DNA of 64,000 nt from Bacteroides sp. (lineage in GTDB: Bacteria; Bacteroidota; Bacteroidia; Bacteroidales; Bacteroidaceae), in the NCBI GenBank assembly GCA_022648295.1, contig JALCME010000013.1, positions 1 to 64,000 on the forward strand. The letters are read 5' to 3'. The position numbers and the translations under genes were made by a program. Below are positions 8,526 to 16,464 of this stretch, in pieces; position 1 is the stretch's first letter; each line of letters starts with the position of its first letter. Below the pieces are notes generated by a model, which worked only from the letters and a program-made list of their open reading frames with translations, made no database searches and was not told the origin of the DNA.

Positions 8526-8557
8526 TTTGGTTACTATTGAAAATATTTCAATATTTG
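8526..8557 (+). promoter_or_regulatory. Promoter in the invertible segment, facing right
   Basis: A TTTG at 8526-8529, a 20-nt spacer and AATATTTG at 8550-8557 fit the Bacteroides -33/-7 consensus with one mismatch in TAnnTTTG. It reads toward the right repeat 15 bp away, so RNA start and early transcript would cross it. In the flipped state it would read into the Rrf2-like gene. Confidence 0.5.
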
Positions 8558-8571
8558 CACCTGCAAACAAA

Positions 8572-8594
8572 TCCGTTACCTGTGAAGTAACGGA
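8572..8594 (-). repeat. Right inverted repeat of the invertible promoter segment (IRR)
   Basis: Exact reverse complement of 8077-8099 over 23 bp. The match ends sharply on both sides. It lies 122 bp from the recombinase stop codon. Confidence 0.9.
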
Positions 8595-8716
8595 GCGTTA
8601 TCAGGCTTTCTAAACAGCCTGTTCATAGTACATCTCATCAATTTACGGTTTAACAAAAACGTTATATTTATCCTCTTACATATCTTCTTTACGAGAGATT
8701 CTATTCTACTGAATCG

Positions 8717-9721
8717 CTACAAATCCCATCTACTAAAGTTCCGCTTTCCAAATAACTTACGATAAGGGACATCATCCCGGGTCACCAAGGCAATAACCTT
8801 ACGATTGGCACGGCTCAGCGTCCGGTTATCGAAAGAAGCCAGATAAGTGTAGGTCACCTTCTCCGAAGCATGCCCCAGAGACTCACTGATCACCGAGACA
8901 GGAATACCTTGGTGATAGGCGGCCGTAGCCCAAGAATGACGGGCCACATAAGAGGTCAGCTTCACCTTTAGCCCCAGTAGCGCAGACAGCTGCCCGAGAT
9001 GCTGGTTATAACGCCGGAGCGCACTCTGATATTGACGGTAACCGGCATATCCCTCCTTCGTAATTATCGGAAGCAGATAGGGAGAGTTCTTTACCTGAGA
9101 GGCATACTTCCTTAGTATGGCCTGAGCACAAGGTTCGACAGACACGGTTAGCAGACGGTTGGTCTTGCTACGGCGGTAACGCAGGACATTTTTGCTGATA
9201 TCGCTCTTACGAAGGCGGATCAGGTCCACAAAGGGAATGCCGCGAAGGTAAAAGGAAAGCAAAAAACAATCGCGAGAGACTTCAAGTGAAGGACAGGCAC
9301 TTAAATCGGCATCATGAAGGTGGCGGATCACCGAAGGAGACACCGCACGTTTCTCGGAACTGTCGGTTCCGGTAAACACATCGTCAAACAATCCCGGAGG
9401 AATCTGGACTATGCCACGACTGACAGCCTGATTACAGATGGAGCGCAACATGCGCAGGTAGAGGGACACCGTGTTACGTTTGCAACCTTCCAACAGCAAA
9501 TGCTGTTCGTAGCGTTTCAAGAAACACGGAGTAAGAGCACTGAAGGGGAATTCAGTATTTCCGGTAAAACGGATCAACCGCCTCACCGAAGAACGGTAGG
9601 AATGAGCCGTTCCATGACGCCCGGCAAGGGCAAGATCATCCACCAACAATGATACAAAAGCATCAAGTGATTTCATGGGCTTTGTTCGTTTGTATGTTTT
9701 TTGTCCAAGTCGTCTCATCAT
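8717..9721 (-). CDS. Tyrosine recombinase, probable DNA invertase of the fimbrial switch
   Basis: 334 residues with an N-terminal SAM-like core-binding domain (residues about 17-110) and a C-terminal catalytic domain. Visible catalytic residues are the Arg in FYLRGIPFVDLIRL, the ARHSWAT box (His-x-x-Arg type, YVARHSW), the His in SLGHASEKVT and the nucleophile Tyr in YTYLASF. Length and motifs match Bacteroidetes site-specific invertases such as those acting on promoters, not phage-size integrases. The gene directly abuts the 23-bp inverted repeats, its likely substrate. Met16 (9676) is an equally possible start. Action on the neighbouring repeats is inferred from position. Confidence 0.85.
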   Translation of the reverse strand: MMRRLGQKTYKRTKPMKSLDAFVSLLVDDLALAGRHGTAHSYRSSVRRLIRFTGNTEFPFSALTPCFLKRYEQHLLLEGCKRNTVSLYLRMLRSICNQAVSRGIVQIPPGLFDDVFTGTDSSEKRAVSPSVIRHLHDADLSACPSLEVSRDCFLLSFYLRGIPFVDLIRLRKSDISKNVLRYRRSKTNRLLTVSVEPCAQAILRKYASQVKNSPYLLPIITKEGYAGYRQYQSALRRYNQHLGQLSALLGLKVKLTSYVARHSWATAAYHQGIPVSVISESLGHASEKVTYTYLASFDNRTLSRANRKVIALVTRDDVPYRKLFGKRNFSRWDL

Positions 9722-9737
9722 AAGTCTTTTTTTTTAA

Positions 9738-9758
9738 GTTTATCCTATAATGATAAAC
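9738..9758. promoter_or_regulatory. Short dyad upstream of the recombinase gene
   Basis: GTTTATC and GATAAAC (9738-9744, 9752-9758) form a perfect 7-bp dyad around CTATAAT, 17 bp upstream of the recombinase start. It could be an operator or part of the promoter. No binding protein can be named. Confidence 0.35.
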
Positions 9759-9837
9759 GAAATGTAATGCACTCCAAAAAAGCATTAAGATGACGTTAAC
9801 TTGAATTTTATTGAAGTTAGAATAATATCAGTTGGTT

Positions 9838-9879
9838 GTCTTGTTCATTAACGCATAAAGAATGCCCGATGAACAAGAC
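9838..9879. terminator. 11-bp inverted repeat between the Ada-like and recombinase genes
   Basis: GTCTTGTTCAT at 9838-9848 and ATGAACAAGAC at 9869-9879 are perfect complements across a 20-nt gap. It lies 40 bp after the stop of the Ada-like gene, so it may end that transcript, but there is no T-run. A protein site is equally possible. Confidence 0.4.
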
Positions 9880-9919
9880 GCACAAATTTAATAAAAACAG
9901 ACGAGATTACGAACAATAA

Positions 9920-10762
9920 CTAAATATCAGCATGAACTCCCTCCCAACCTATTATTGCTGTTTTACGAATGCTTCCCCAATGATATTGTCCAAAAAAACC
10001 GGTGGATTGTATGACGCGATGGCAAGGAATGAAAAAAGCCACAGGATTATCGCCTACGGCAGTCCCCACTGCCCGGCAGGCCTTCGGATGATTGATACGG
10101 GTGGCAACACTTCCATAGGTAGTCAGCTTCCCCACAGGGATACGCAACAACGCTTCCCATACCTTTAACTGAAACGGGGTTCCCTTTACATTCAGTTTGA
10201 TCTCACCTTCTTTCATCTCCCTAAAGTTGAGAACAGAAAGAGCATTTTGCTGAATAGGGTCCGTACCATAGCCATAACGCGCATTAGGATACAAACTTCT
10301 TAAAAAAGCCAGGGCTTCAGCCTCATCATCGACAAAAGACAAATGACAAATGCCTTTAGCCGTAGAAGCCACAAGTATTTTGCCAAAGGGGCTTTCTCCG
10401 AAGGTATAATGAATAGCCAAATTTGCCCCTCCGTTTTTATATTCACCGGGAGTCATTCCTTCTATATGTACAAAAAGATCGTGCAAACGGCCGGTACCCG
10501 AAAGTCCCACCTCAAATGCCGTATCCAGGAGAGAGGTCTTTTCCTCTTTCAACAGAGCTTTAGCCCGGGTAATACTGATGTATTGCAAGAATTGTTTAGG
10601 ACTCACTCCCGCCCACTCGGTGAACATCCTCTGGAAATGAAAAGGACTCATGTTTACCTGCCTGGCAATATCTTCCAGTTGGGGTTGCGATTTGGACGCC
10701 CGGCTTATAAACTCAATAGCGCTTTTAATCCGGTTGAAATCAATGTCTTCCTGTACATTCAT
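9920..10762 (-). CDS. ada: Ada-like protein: AraC-type HTH plus O6-methylguanine-DNA methyltransferase
   Basis: 280 residues from the chosen start (MNVQED). Residues about 5-100 are an AraC-type HTH (LEDIARQVNMSPFHFQRMFT). Residues about 105-275 are the alkyltransferase domain with the active-site motif IPCHRVI, preceded by GTAVGDNPVAF. The Cys of PCHR accepts the methyl group from O6-methylguanine in a suicide reaction. The N-terminal zinc/phosphotriester domain of E. coli Ada is missing, as in many Bacteroidetes homologues. An upstream ATG at 10789 adds nine residues and is less likely. It is a stand-alone gene. Confidence 0.85.
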   Translation of the reverse strand: MNVQEDIDFNRIKSAIEFISRASKSQPQLEDIARQVNMSPFHFQRMFTEWAGVSPKQFLQYISITRAKALLKEEKTSLLDTAFEVGLSGTGRLHDLFVHIEGMTPGEYKNGGANLAIHYTFGESPFGKILVASTAKGICHLSFVDDEAEALAFLRSLYPNARYGYGTDPIQQNALSVLNFREMKEGEIKLNVKGTPFQLKVWEALLRIPVGKLTTYGSVATRINHPKACRAVGTAVGDNPVAFFIPCHRVIQSTGFFGQYHWGSIRKTAIIGWEGVHADI

Positions 10763-10871
10763 AAATCTGCTTTTTCTAAAATATCTCAACGCACAAATAT
10801 CAGGTATTATCTGTTTCCATACAATCCGATTCTTGCTTTTTTGTATCCAAACAGTTCATTTACAACATAAA

Positions 10872-11693
10872 TCAAAGATTTAATTTTTCACGCAGAATTT
10901 TATATCCAGCTACACTAATTTTCAACGATTCGCCGGATGAAAGCTGCAAAAGTTGCTTTTGCCCGTAACGTTCTATCCGAACTATTTTAGCAATATTGAC
11001 GATATAAGAACGGTGCACGCGGGCAAACTTATCCGCCGGAAGGCAGAGTTCGTACTCCTTCATCGTTCCATTCTTCAACCAATGTCCATCGGCTGTGACA
11101 ATGGAAACATAATCGTCATCAGCTTTCAGGTAAATCAACTCATCTACGGGGATCACCTTGATCTTCTGCCCCACTTTTACTGTAATACGTTCAAGCACTT
11201 CATGGACAGCCTCCGTTTCTTCCGGCAACGATTCGCAACCCTCTTCTTCCACTTCCTCCTCTTCCAGCTCCTCTTCGCTCTGCTTATTCTTCTGGCAATA
11301 AAGATGTACAACACAGTAAAGCATAAGGAGAGCGAACAAACGCGAAGGCAAAGTCAAGGCAAATGATTGGAGATAATCCGGAAAAAACAAATAAACGGCT
11401 AAAGTCTCAAGCCCTGCAATGAACAATAAAGCAATCAGGCAATAAAGTATCTGCAACAGAAACCGCTGATAAATGTCCAGGGAATCGGGAATGCTATACG
11501 TATAAACATTCCAGAGCAAAGCACTTACGATAAAAAACAGAACGGCAGAAAGAAAACCGTCGGATAAAGCATTAAACGCTGTGGCATGGGTGGGAAGTCC
11601 AAATGCAAAAGCATAGGCAAGACCTGTCAACACACATAAGACGATAGCGACCTGACGTATATATTTATCGTACAAGACGGGATTGCTCAGCAT
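10872..11693 (-). CDS. Membrane-bound LytTR-family DNA-binding regulator
   Basis: 273 residues. About four transmembrane helices fill residues 12-130, then comes an acidic linker (EEELEEEEVEEEG), then a C-terminal LytTR domain (residues about 170-270: VIPVDELIYLKADDDYVSI, FARVHRSYIVNIAKI). There is no receiver domain, so it is a one-component, membrane-tethered regulator. Its start overlaps the end of the LiaF-like gene by a few bases (11687-11693), so the pair is co-translated and probably acts together in sensing the envelope. Confidence 0.8.
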   Translation of the reverse strand: MLSNPVLYDKYIRQVAIVLCVLTGLAYAFAFGLPTHATAFNALSDGFLSAVLFFIVSALLWNVYTYSIPDSLDIYQRFLLQILYCLIALLFIAGLETLAVYLFFPDYLQSFALTLPSRLFALLMLYCVVHLYCQKNKQSEEELEEEEVEEEGCESLPEETEAVHEVLERITVKVGQKIKVIPVDELIYLKADDDYVSIVTADGHWLKNGTMKEYELCLPADKFARVHRSYIVNIAKIVRIERYGQKQLLQLSSGESLKISVAGYKILREKLNL

Positions 11694-12427
11694 CTGACAT
11701 CCCCTCCCCCCATAATGAGACTCGCAACAATAATTAGTTTCCGATCAGTTTCTTTTACCTCGGCAGAATAGCCCCGACGGTCGGCAAATCCTCCTAGAAA
11801 TGATTGTGGACGAATCTCTACCGTCCAATTCTGAGGAACCCACAATTCCACTCCACCACAGATAGAGTTGATCTCCAGCACAGTATCACCTTCGGGCAAG
11901 GAAGTCTTACGAAGATCGAGCTTTACTCCTCCACAAATCGTATTAATTTCTCCACCTCTAAACACCGGCCTCAAAAAGATTTCATCAAGACCAGAAAAAA
12001 TATAGTTATAGTCTATCTTTCCATCCATATCCGTTTTTCCCATAGCCTGTCTTTTGAAGTTCCCACGACACCAGCGTTCATGCAAATGGTGATGGGTGAA
12101 AGAATGAGTAATAATCATTATACCGAAGAAGATGATGACCAACGGCCATAAAATGCCACTAAGCATGGTCTGCGAATAGTCAAATCCCATCACTTCTGAT
12201 AATTGAGGTAATAGCGAGATGACTCCTATGGCGGCAATAAGCACACCCCAAAAATAACGATGAGTAAAAAACCAGATAACGCCTAAAACAACGAGAAACA
12301 TCTGCCAGGAAAAGACAATAGGTTTCCAGACAATAGACAAAGCGCCTACATTAAAAAGGAGGTATAGTACTCCAACCAATATAAACAACCCGCCCCAAAA
12401 AGACCGACGAAACATTTTATTTTTCAT
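11687..12427 (-). CDS. LiaF-like membrane protein with C-terminal cell-envelope-response domain
   Basis: 246 residues: about four short transmembrane helices (residues 10-110, the DUF5668-like arrangement), a His-rich loop (THSFTHHHLHERW) and a soluble C-terminal beta domain with repeated NTICGGVKLDLRK / NSICGGVELWVPQ motifs, as in LiaF and other 'cell wall-active antibiotics response' proteins. In Gram-positives LiaF restrains a sensor kinase. Here the partner is the overlapping membrane LytTR regulator. The function is inferred from family and pairing. Confidence 0.75.
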   Translation of the reverse strand: MKNKMFRRSFWGGLFILVGVLYLLFNVGALSIVWKPIVFSWQMFLVVLGVIWFFTHRYFWGVLIAAIGVISLLPQLSEVMGFDYSQTMLSGILWPLVIIFFGIMIITHSFTHHHLHERWCRGNFKRQAMGKTDMDGKIDYNYIFSGLDEIFLRPVFRGGEINTICGGVKLDLRKTSLPEGDTVLEINSICGGVELWVPQNWTVEIRPQSFLGGFADRRGYSAEVKETDRKLIIVASLIMGGGDVRC

Positions 12428-12451
12428 TTCCTTTTAATTTTGATTATGGCA

Positions 12452-12482
12452 CAAAAGTAAGTGCAGCAATGCTCCAACACAA
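12452..12482 (-). promoter_or_regulatory. Promoter of the LiaF-like/LytTR pair
   Basis: On the minus strand TTG (12480-12482), a 20-nt spacer and TACTTTTG (12452-12459) fit the Bacteroides consensus exactly. The predicted RNA start is close to 12445, about 18 nt before the ATG at 12427. Confidence 0.55.
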
Positions 12483-12703
12483 TAGTTTTTCGGTAAACAG
12501 CATGAAAAACACCGGTAAATATACTATTTAATCGGCATACTTACACAAATGGGCATAAGTAAAAACAGGTGAAACAGATATTTTCCCCCCCCCAAAAAAG
12601 CAGATGGCAAAATTAGGCTTATATAGTTTTTTTTAATGATGCATATCGCAATTAATTTCCGAAATTTGTATTTCGAATTATTAATCCTAATGATATAAAT
12701 TCT

Positions 12704-13984
12704 ATGAAGAGAAATTATGGCATGCTAGCGTTAATCATGGTATTCTGGTTTACCATTTCATTCATCACAAATATATTGGGACCTTTAATACCGGATATCA
12801 TTCATAATTTCAACCTTAGTGATCTGGCTATGGCTGGATTCATTCCAACATCATTCTTTCTGGCCTATGCCATTATGTCCATCCCCGCAGGCTTATTAAT
12901 AGATCGTTATGGGGAAAAGCCCGTTCTCTTCTGTGGATTCCTGATGCCTTTTATCGGCACCGTTCTCTTCGCCACCCTGCATACTTATCCCATATTATTA
13001 GCTTCCTCCTTTATTATCGGCCTGGGAATGGCTATGTTGCAAACTGTACTCAATCCGTTGCAACGGACTGTCGGAGGAGAAGAAAATTACGCTTTTGTTG
13101 CCGAACTGGCACAATTCATGTTTGGCATCGCTTCATTCCTCAGTCCGCTTGTATACACTTACCTGATCAGTAAGCTGAACTCCGGCACTTATTCTCCCGG
13201 GCACAATTTCATTGTAGACCTTTTAGCCAAAGTCACCCCAACGGAAATGCCGTGGGTATCACTCTATTGGGTATTTACGGTTTTGTTACTTATTATGCTG
13301 GTTGCCGTAGCATTAGCGCGCATTCCCAAGATCACATTATTAGAAGAAGAAAAAAGTGGTTCAAAGAGTTCATACTTCAATTTATTCCGGCAAAAACAGG
13401 TATGGCTTTTCTTTCTTGGTATTTTCTGTTATGTAAGTACGGAGCAGGGAACTTCCATCTTCATGAGTACTTTTCTCGCAAAATATCATGGGATCAATCC
13501 ACAAGTAGAAGGGGCGCAGGCCGTCAGTTATTTCTGGGGATTGATGACAGTTGGCTGCATTATAGGAATGATTTTGCTTAAGCTAATGGATAGCAGACGC
13601 CTGCTTCAGTTATCAGGCATACTGACTATCGCTTTGCTCCTGACAGCGCTCTTTGGTACCCGATCAATGTCTCTTTTTGCTTTTCCAGCCATTGGATTTA
13701 GCATATCCATGATGTATTCCATCATATTCTCTCTAGCCCTAAACTCTGCAAGAAACAATCATGGTTCGTTTGCTGGAATCCTCTGTTCTGCAATTGTCGG
13801 CGGGGCTGGCGGACCACTCATCATCAGTGCCTTGTCAGACGTGACCAGCTTACGCATTGGGATGTTGAGCATCTTTATCTTCGTTGGCTACATGACCTTC
13901 ATAGGTTTTTGGGCACATCCATTAATCAACAACAAAACCATCAGTTTAAAAGAATTGCTAAAAAAGAAAAGCACCGCCAATTAA
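12704..13984 (+). CDS. MFS transporter, FucP-like sugar symporter type
   Basis: 426 residues with about 12 hydrophobic helices. Motifs are LIDRYGEKPVLFCGF after helix 2, the MFS loop 2-3 signature, and ETVLNPLQ-like MLQTVLNPLQRTVG, the arrangement of the FucP/GluP group of sugar:proton symporters. It is flanked by intergenic DNA on both sides and has no sugar enzyme next to it, so the substrate cannot be named. A run of nine C lies upstream at 12585-12593. Confidence 0.75.
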   Translation: MKRNYGMLALIMVFWFTISFITNILGPLIPDIIHNFNLSDLAMAGFIPTSFFLAYAIMSIPAGLLIDRYGEKPVLFCGFLMPFIGTVLFATLHTYPILLASSFIIGLGMAMLQTVLNPLQRTVGGEENYAFVAELAQFMFGIASFLSPLVYTYLISKLNSGTYSPGHNFIVDLLAKVTPTEMPWVSLYWVFTVLLLIMLVAVALARIPKITLLEEEKSGSKSSYFNLFRQKQVWLFFLGIFCYVSTEQGTSIFMSTFLAKYHGINPQVEGAQAVSYFWGLMTVGCIIGMILLKLMDSRRLLQLSGILTIALLLTALFGTRSMSLFAFPAIGFSISMMYSIIFSLALNSARNNHGSFAGILCSAIVGGAGGPLIISALSDVTSLRIGMLSIFIFVGYMTFIGFWAHPLINNKTISLKELLKKKSTAN

Positions 13985-14042
13985 AAAAAATGCGCGACAT
14001 TAGCAGAAACAGAGGAATATATATTCAATAATCAGGTTTGCA

Positions 14043-15080
14043 TCATTGACCTACACGAATAGTTTTTTCCCATTCTAACCCACTGATATCAGTCAGGATA
14101 AGCTTATATTCCCCGTTTTTCAAATCAGCCAGCTTGGAAGAAGGAACTATAAGTTCAGCTTTTGCTCCCAAAGGAATAACCAGGCTATGTTTTCCCGGTT
14201 TCACCTTTGCAACATAACGATTAAGGATATGCGATTTCGGAAAATGGGCAAGCTCTTCTCCACCATAGGCAAAGATACTATTTCCGGATGCATCTTTCAA
14301 CTCAATTCCTATCAGGAACGAACCGTACACATCTACTCCTTCCGAACGGAATACTGTAAAGTGTAGTTCTTTTGCAGTTAAACGGGCATCGCTGATTTCG
14401 ACAATAGGGCTCACCGATTTGTTATGCAGTTCTCCCCATACGCCACCATGAAAATATTGATTGGTCAATAAGGTCACAAATAAAATGGCAACCGAGCCTC
14501 CAAGCACAAACTTATTCAACACCTTTTCCTTCACAGGCAAAGTGCCGGAAGCAACCCATGGATACAGCTTCCACTTTCCTACAAAAGTCCTTCCCAACCA
14601 TCGATAATCAAGAGAGTACCGTCCCCCGCCGGTAAGTAGCAGAGCGAATCCGGTAGCCATGCCCAAAATTCCTATTTGCCATTCATCCAGACAGGTAGTA
14701 CCCAGCCATCCAGAACCAAGCAGAATGCCGGTAGCCAGAGCTAATACGCCTACCCCCATCAAGCGGGTAAAAAGGCCAAGCATCACCAAAAGTCCCACCA
14801 AAGCCTCTATCAAGGTAAATGCCACCATTGCCCACCACAAGATATCCGGATTGGAAACCAAATATTCAATCATAGGTTTAATGCCCAAGGCATTAGGAAG
14901 AAAATGGTTAAATTTCTCTCCGATATATCCCGCCGTATCCGGATCTAGCTTATCCGCCAAGACCAGTCTCCGCCAAAAAGCTGAAAAATACGTCCAGCCT
15001 ACGACTAAACGTAAAGCCAAAACAAAACTACCTGCTAAAAAATAAGATTGCTGTGATTCCCTACTATCTTTATATTCCAT
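14043..15080 (-). CDS. DoxD/DoxA-like (TQO small subunit-type) membrane protein
   Basis: 345 residues. The N-terminal half is a DoxX/DoxD-type membrane domain with about five helices (LRLVVGWTYFSAFWRRL, GLLVMLGLFTRLMGVGVLAL, GSGWLGTTCLDEWQ). The C-terminal half after residue 200 is a single-pass segment followed by a soluble DoxA-like beta domain (LHFTVFRSEGVDVYGSFLIG). In archaea DoxD and DoxA form thiosulfate:quinone oxidoreductase; here both are fused. The reaction in Bacteroides is not established, so the call is by homology only. Confidence 0.75.
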   Translation of the reverse strand: MEYKDSRESQQSYFLAGSFVLALRLVVGWTYFSAFWRRLVLADKLDPDTAGYIGEKFNHFLPNALGIKPMIEYLVSNPDILWWAMVAFTLIEALVGLLVMLGLFTRLMGVGVLALATGILLGSGWLGTTCLDEWQIGILGMATGFALLLTGGGRYSLDYRWLGRTFVGKWKLYPWVASGTLPVKEKVLNKFVLGGSVAILFVTLLTNQYFHGGVWGELHNKSVSPIVEISDARLTAKELHFTVFRSEGVDVYGSFLIGIELKDASGNSIFAYGGEELAHFPKSHILNRYVAKVKPGKHSLVIPLGAKAELIVPSSKLADLKNGEYKLILTDISGLEWEKTIRVGQ

Positions 15081-15170
15081 GATAATTATTAATTTTAAAA
15101 TGATAACTGTTATAAGATACCGGGCGGAAACAGATATTCCACCTCTAATATAAATATGACCAAACTAAAA

Positions 15171-15521
15171 TTAAATAATCAGCTTTTTATGGAAAAGGAA
15201 AATCGATATAGAAAAATGTCTCCCCACCAATGACCTTGGAAGCGATACTGATGGCAGGTTTCGGTAAAGTAAAAAAGAATAGTCAACTTCACTAAAAATA
15301 GGAATGAGATGAATATTCCGGTAAGTATCAGATTTCTGCTCCGATTGAATCTGGGCAAAGTTACCGGCACAAAGCTTAATTGTTTCCCCTTTACTGAAAT
15401 TAACTTGCTCACTTTGTACTACATTCATGAGTACTTTTAACTCACGCTTGGCAGAACAAGGCAAGGCTATAAGAAGCAAAAGAGGAAACCAAAGCAAATA
15501 TTTCTTCAAAAATTTGTGCAT
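15171..15521 (-). CDS. Small exported hypothetical protein
   Basis: 116 residues from Met (MHKFLKKYLLWF) with a clear signal peptide ending near LPCSAKRE. The remainder is short and basic and ends SISIFLFHKKLII. I do not recognise a domain. Bacteroidetes have many exported proteins of this size with similar hydrophobic ends. The upstream ATG at 15542 would add seven residues ahead of the signal peptide and is less likely. It stands alone between the DoxD-like and the hydrolase genes. Confidence 0.5.
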   Translation of the reverse strand: MHKFLKKYLLWFPLLLLIALPCSAKRELKVLMNVVQSEQVNFSKGETIKLCAGNFAQIQSEQKSDTYRNIHLIPIFSEVDYSFLLYRNLPSVSLPRSLVGRHFSISIFLFHKKLII

Positions 15522-15626
15522 ATAAACGATCTCTATTTTCAAAGAACAACAATAAGAAGCAAACTGTTCAGAAATAAAAGCTGTAATTTTAACCTTGCCA
15601 CATTGGGCAAAACGATTAACTTTACT

Positions 15627-16334
15627 TTATATACCTAATATATATTGCAAGGCTTCTGCACAATCACCGGTATAAGCCCCACCGTGATAGCACAAAATGG
15701 TATTCAAATTCAGGCTACTTATCAGTTTGATACTATTTAATGCAGCCGACATATCCAAAGTATATTCAGGATTGGCAATTTCCAGCCTTTCGTTTCTAAG
15801 AACAAGCGCATCCCCGGCAACTAGGGCTTTATTGTCGGGCATATAAAGGGAAATATGCCCGGGGGTATGTCCGGGTGTCTCAACAACCACAACCCCTTGG
15901 GCTATCAGATCCCCGTTTTTCACTTTCCTATCCACTTCTACCGTCTCCACCGACTCCAGCAAATGCTGAAAACGTAAAGCCTGAGGGCGTTCTTCTTCCG
16001 GCAAAGAATGAAAAAGGTCTTCTGCCTGCCTTAAGCGGAGTGATTTCTTTTTCCCTGCGATATAAGGAGCTTCCTGCTCAGAGGCAACAACTTGCACATG
16101 AGGATATTTCCGCTTCAATGCAGCCAGTGAACCGATATGATCAAAATCATGATGAGTGACCACTACGTGGGTAAGTTCTTCCATTGATACCCCCCGCTGC
16201 ATAATTGCTTTTTCAATTCGATGAAGTGTTCCCGGATAACTTGCATCCACAAGAATGTTGTACCCGTCACCTTTAATTAATACAGGAAAAATGGCCCTCC
16301 TTCCTGCACGTATATCTAATAACTCAATATTCAT
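15627..16334 (-). CDS. Metallo-beta-lactamase-fold hydrolase
   Basis: 235 residues from MNIELLD. The metal motif is VVTHHDFDHIG, followed by ETPGHTPGHISLYM, GDAL and a late CYHGG His, the standard metal-ligand series of the MBL superfamily. The second His of HxHxDH is replaced by Asp, a known variant. A longer frame up to 16547 adds a hydrophobic tail crossing the GH130 gene and is rejected. TATCTTTG on the minus strand (16340-16347) directly before the ATG is a possible -7 box that would make a very short leader. The substrate is unknown. Confidence 0.8.
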   Translation of the reverse strand: MNIELLDIRAGRRAIFPVLIKGDGYNILVDASYPGTLHRIEKAIMQRGVSMEELTHVVVTHHDFDHIGSLAALKRKYPHVQVVASEQEAPYIAGKKKSLRLRQAEDLFHSLPEEERPQALRFQHLLESVETVEVDRKVKNGDLIAQGVVVVETPGHTPGHISLYMPDNKALVAGDALVLRNERLEIANPEYTLDMSAALNSIKLISSLNLNTILCYHGGAYTGDCAEALQYILGI

Positions 16335-16424
16335 AGCGGCAAAGATAAGAAGTTTTATTATGTTATAGAACATGTGTATACCTATTTGAGAATATAGTAA
16401 ACCCCTGCATGTAAGCACCCCATA

Positions 16425-16432
16425 TATATTTG
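16425..16432 (+). promoter_or_regulatory. Possible -7 box of the GH130-led operon
   Basis: TATATTTG fits TAnnTTTG exactly and lies 32 bp before the GH130 start. No good -33 element is found 19-21 nt upstream, which would fit a promoter needing an activator. Confidence 0.4.
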
Positions 16433-16464
16433 TACTCAGAAAAATAATCAAAATCAAAATAACC

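Larger units (their letters stand above)
8100..8571. promoter_or_regulatory. Invertible promoter segment, present orientation OFF
   Basis: 472 bp between perfect 23-bp inverted repeats and next to a tyrosine recombinase gene. It has no coding capacity. Inside are a two-way hairpin terminator and a Bacteroides-type promoter near the right repeat that points right, away from the fimbrial genes. No minus-strand TAnnTTTG was seen inside, so the operon lacks a promoter from this segment at present. Inversion would place the promoter at about 8114-8145, facing the operon. This layout matches the known invertible promoters of Bacteroides surface loci. Confidence 0.8.

Noticed and set aside
8717..9721. 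Recombinase as integrase of a prophage or conjugative element
   Set aside because: No phage or transfer genes are nearby, and the perfect inverted repeats next to it fit an invertase better.
12585..12593. Run of nine C upstream of the MFS gene as a slippage-type phase switch
   Set aside because: It lies 110 bp before the start codon outside any coding frame or recognised promoter spacer, so an effect on expression is not supported.
15179..15412. Alternative frame in the small exported protein gene, suggesting a frameshift
   Set aside because: The main frame already has signal peptide and a plausible C-terminus, so no frameshift needs to be assumed.
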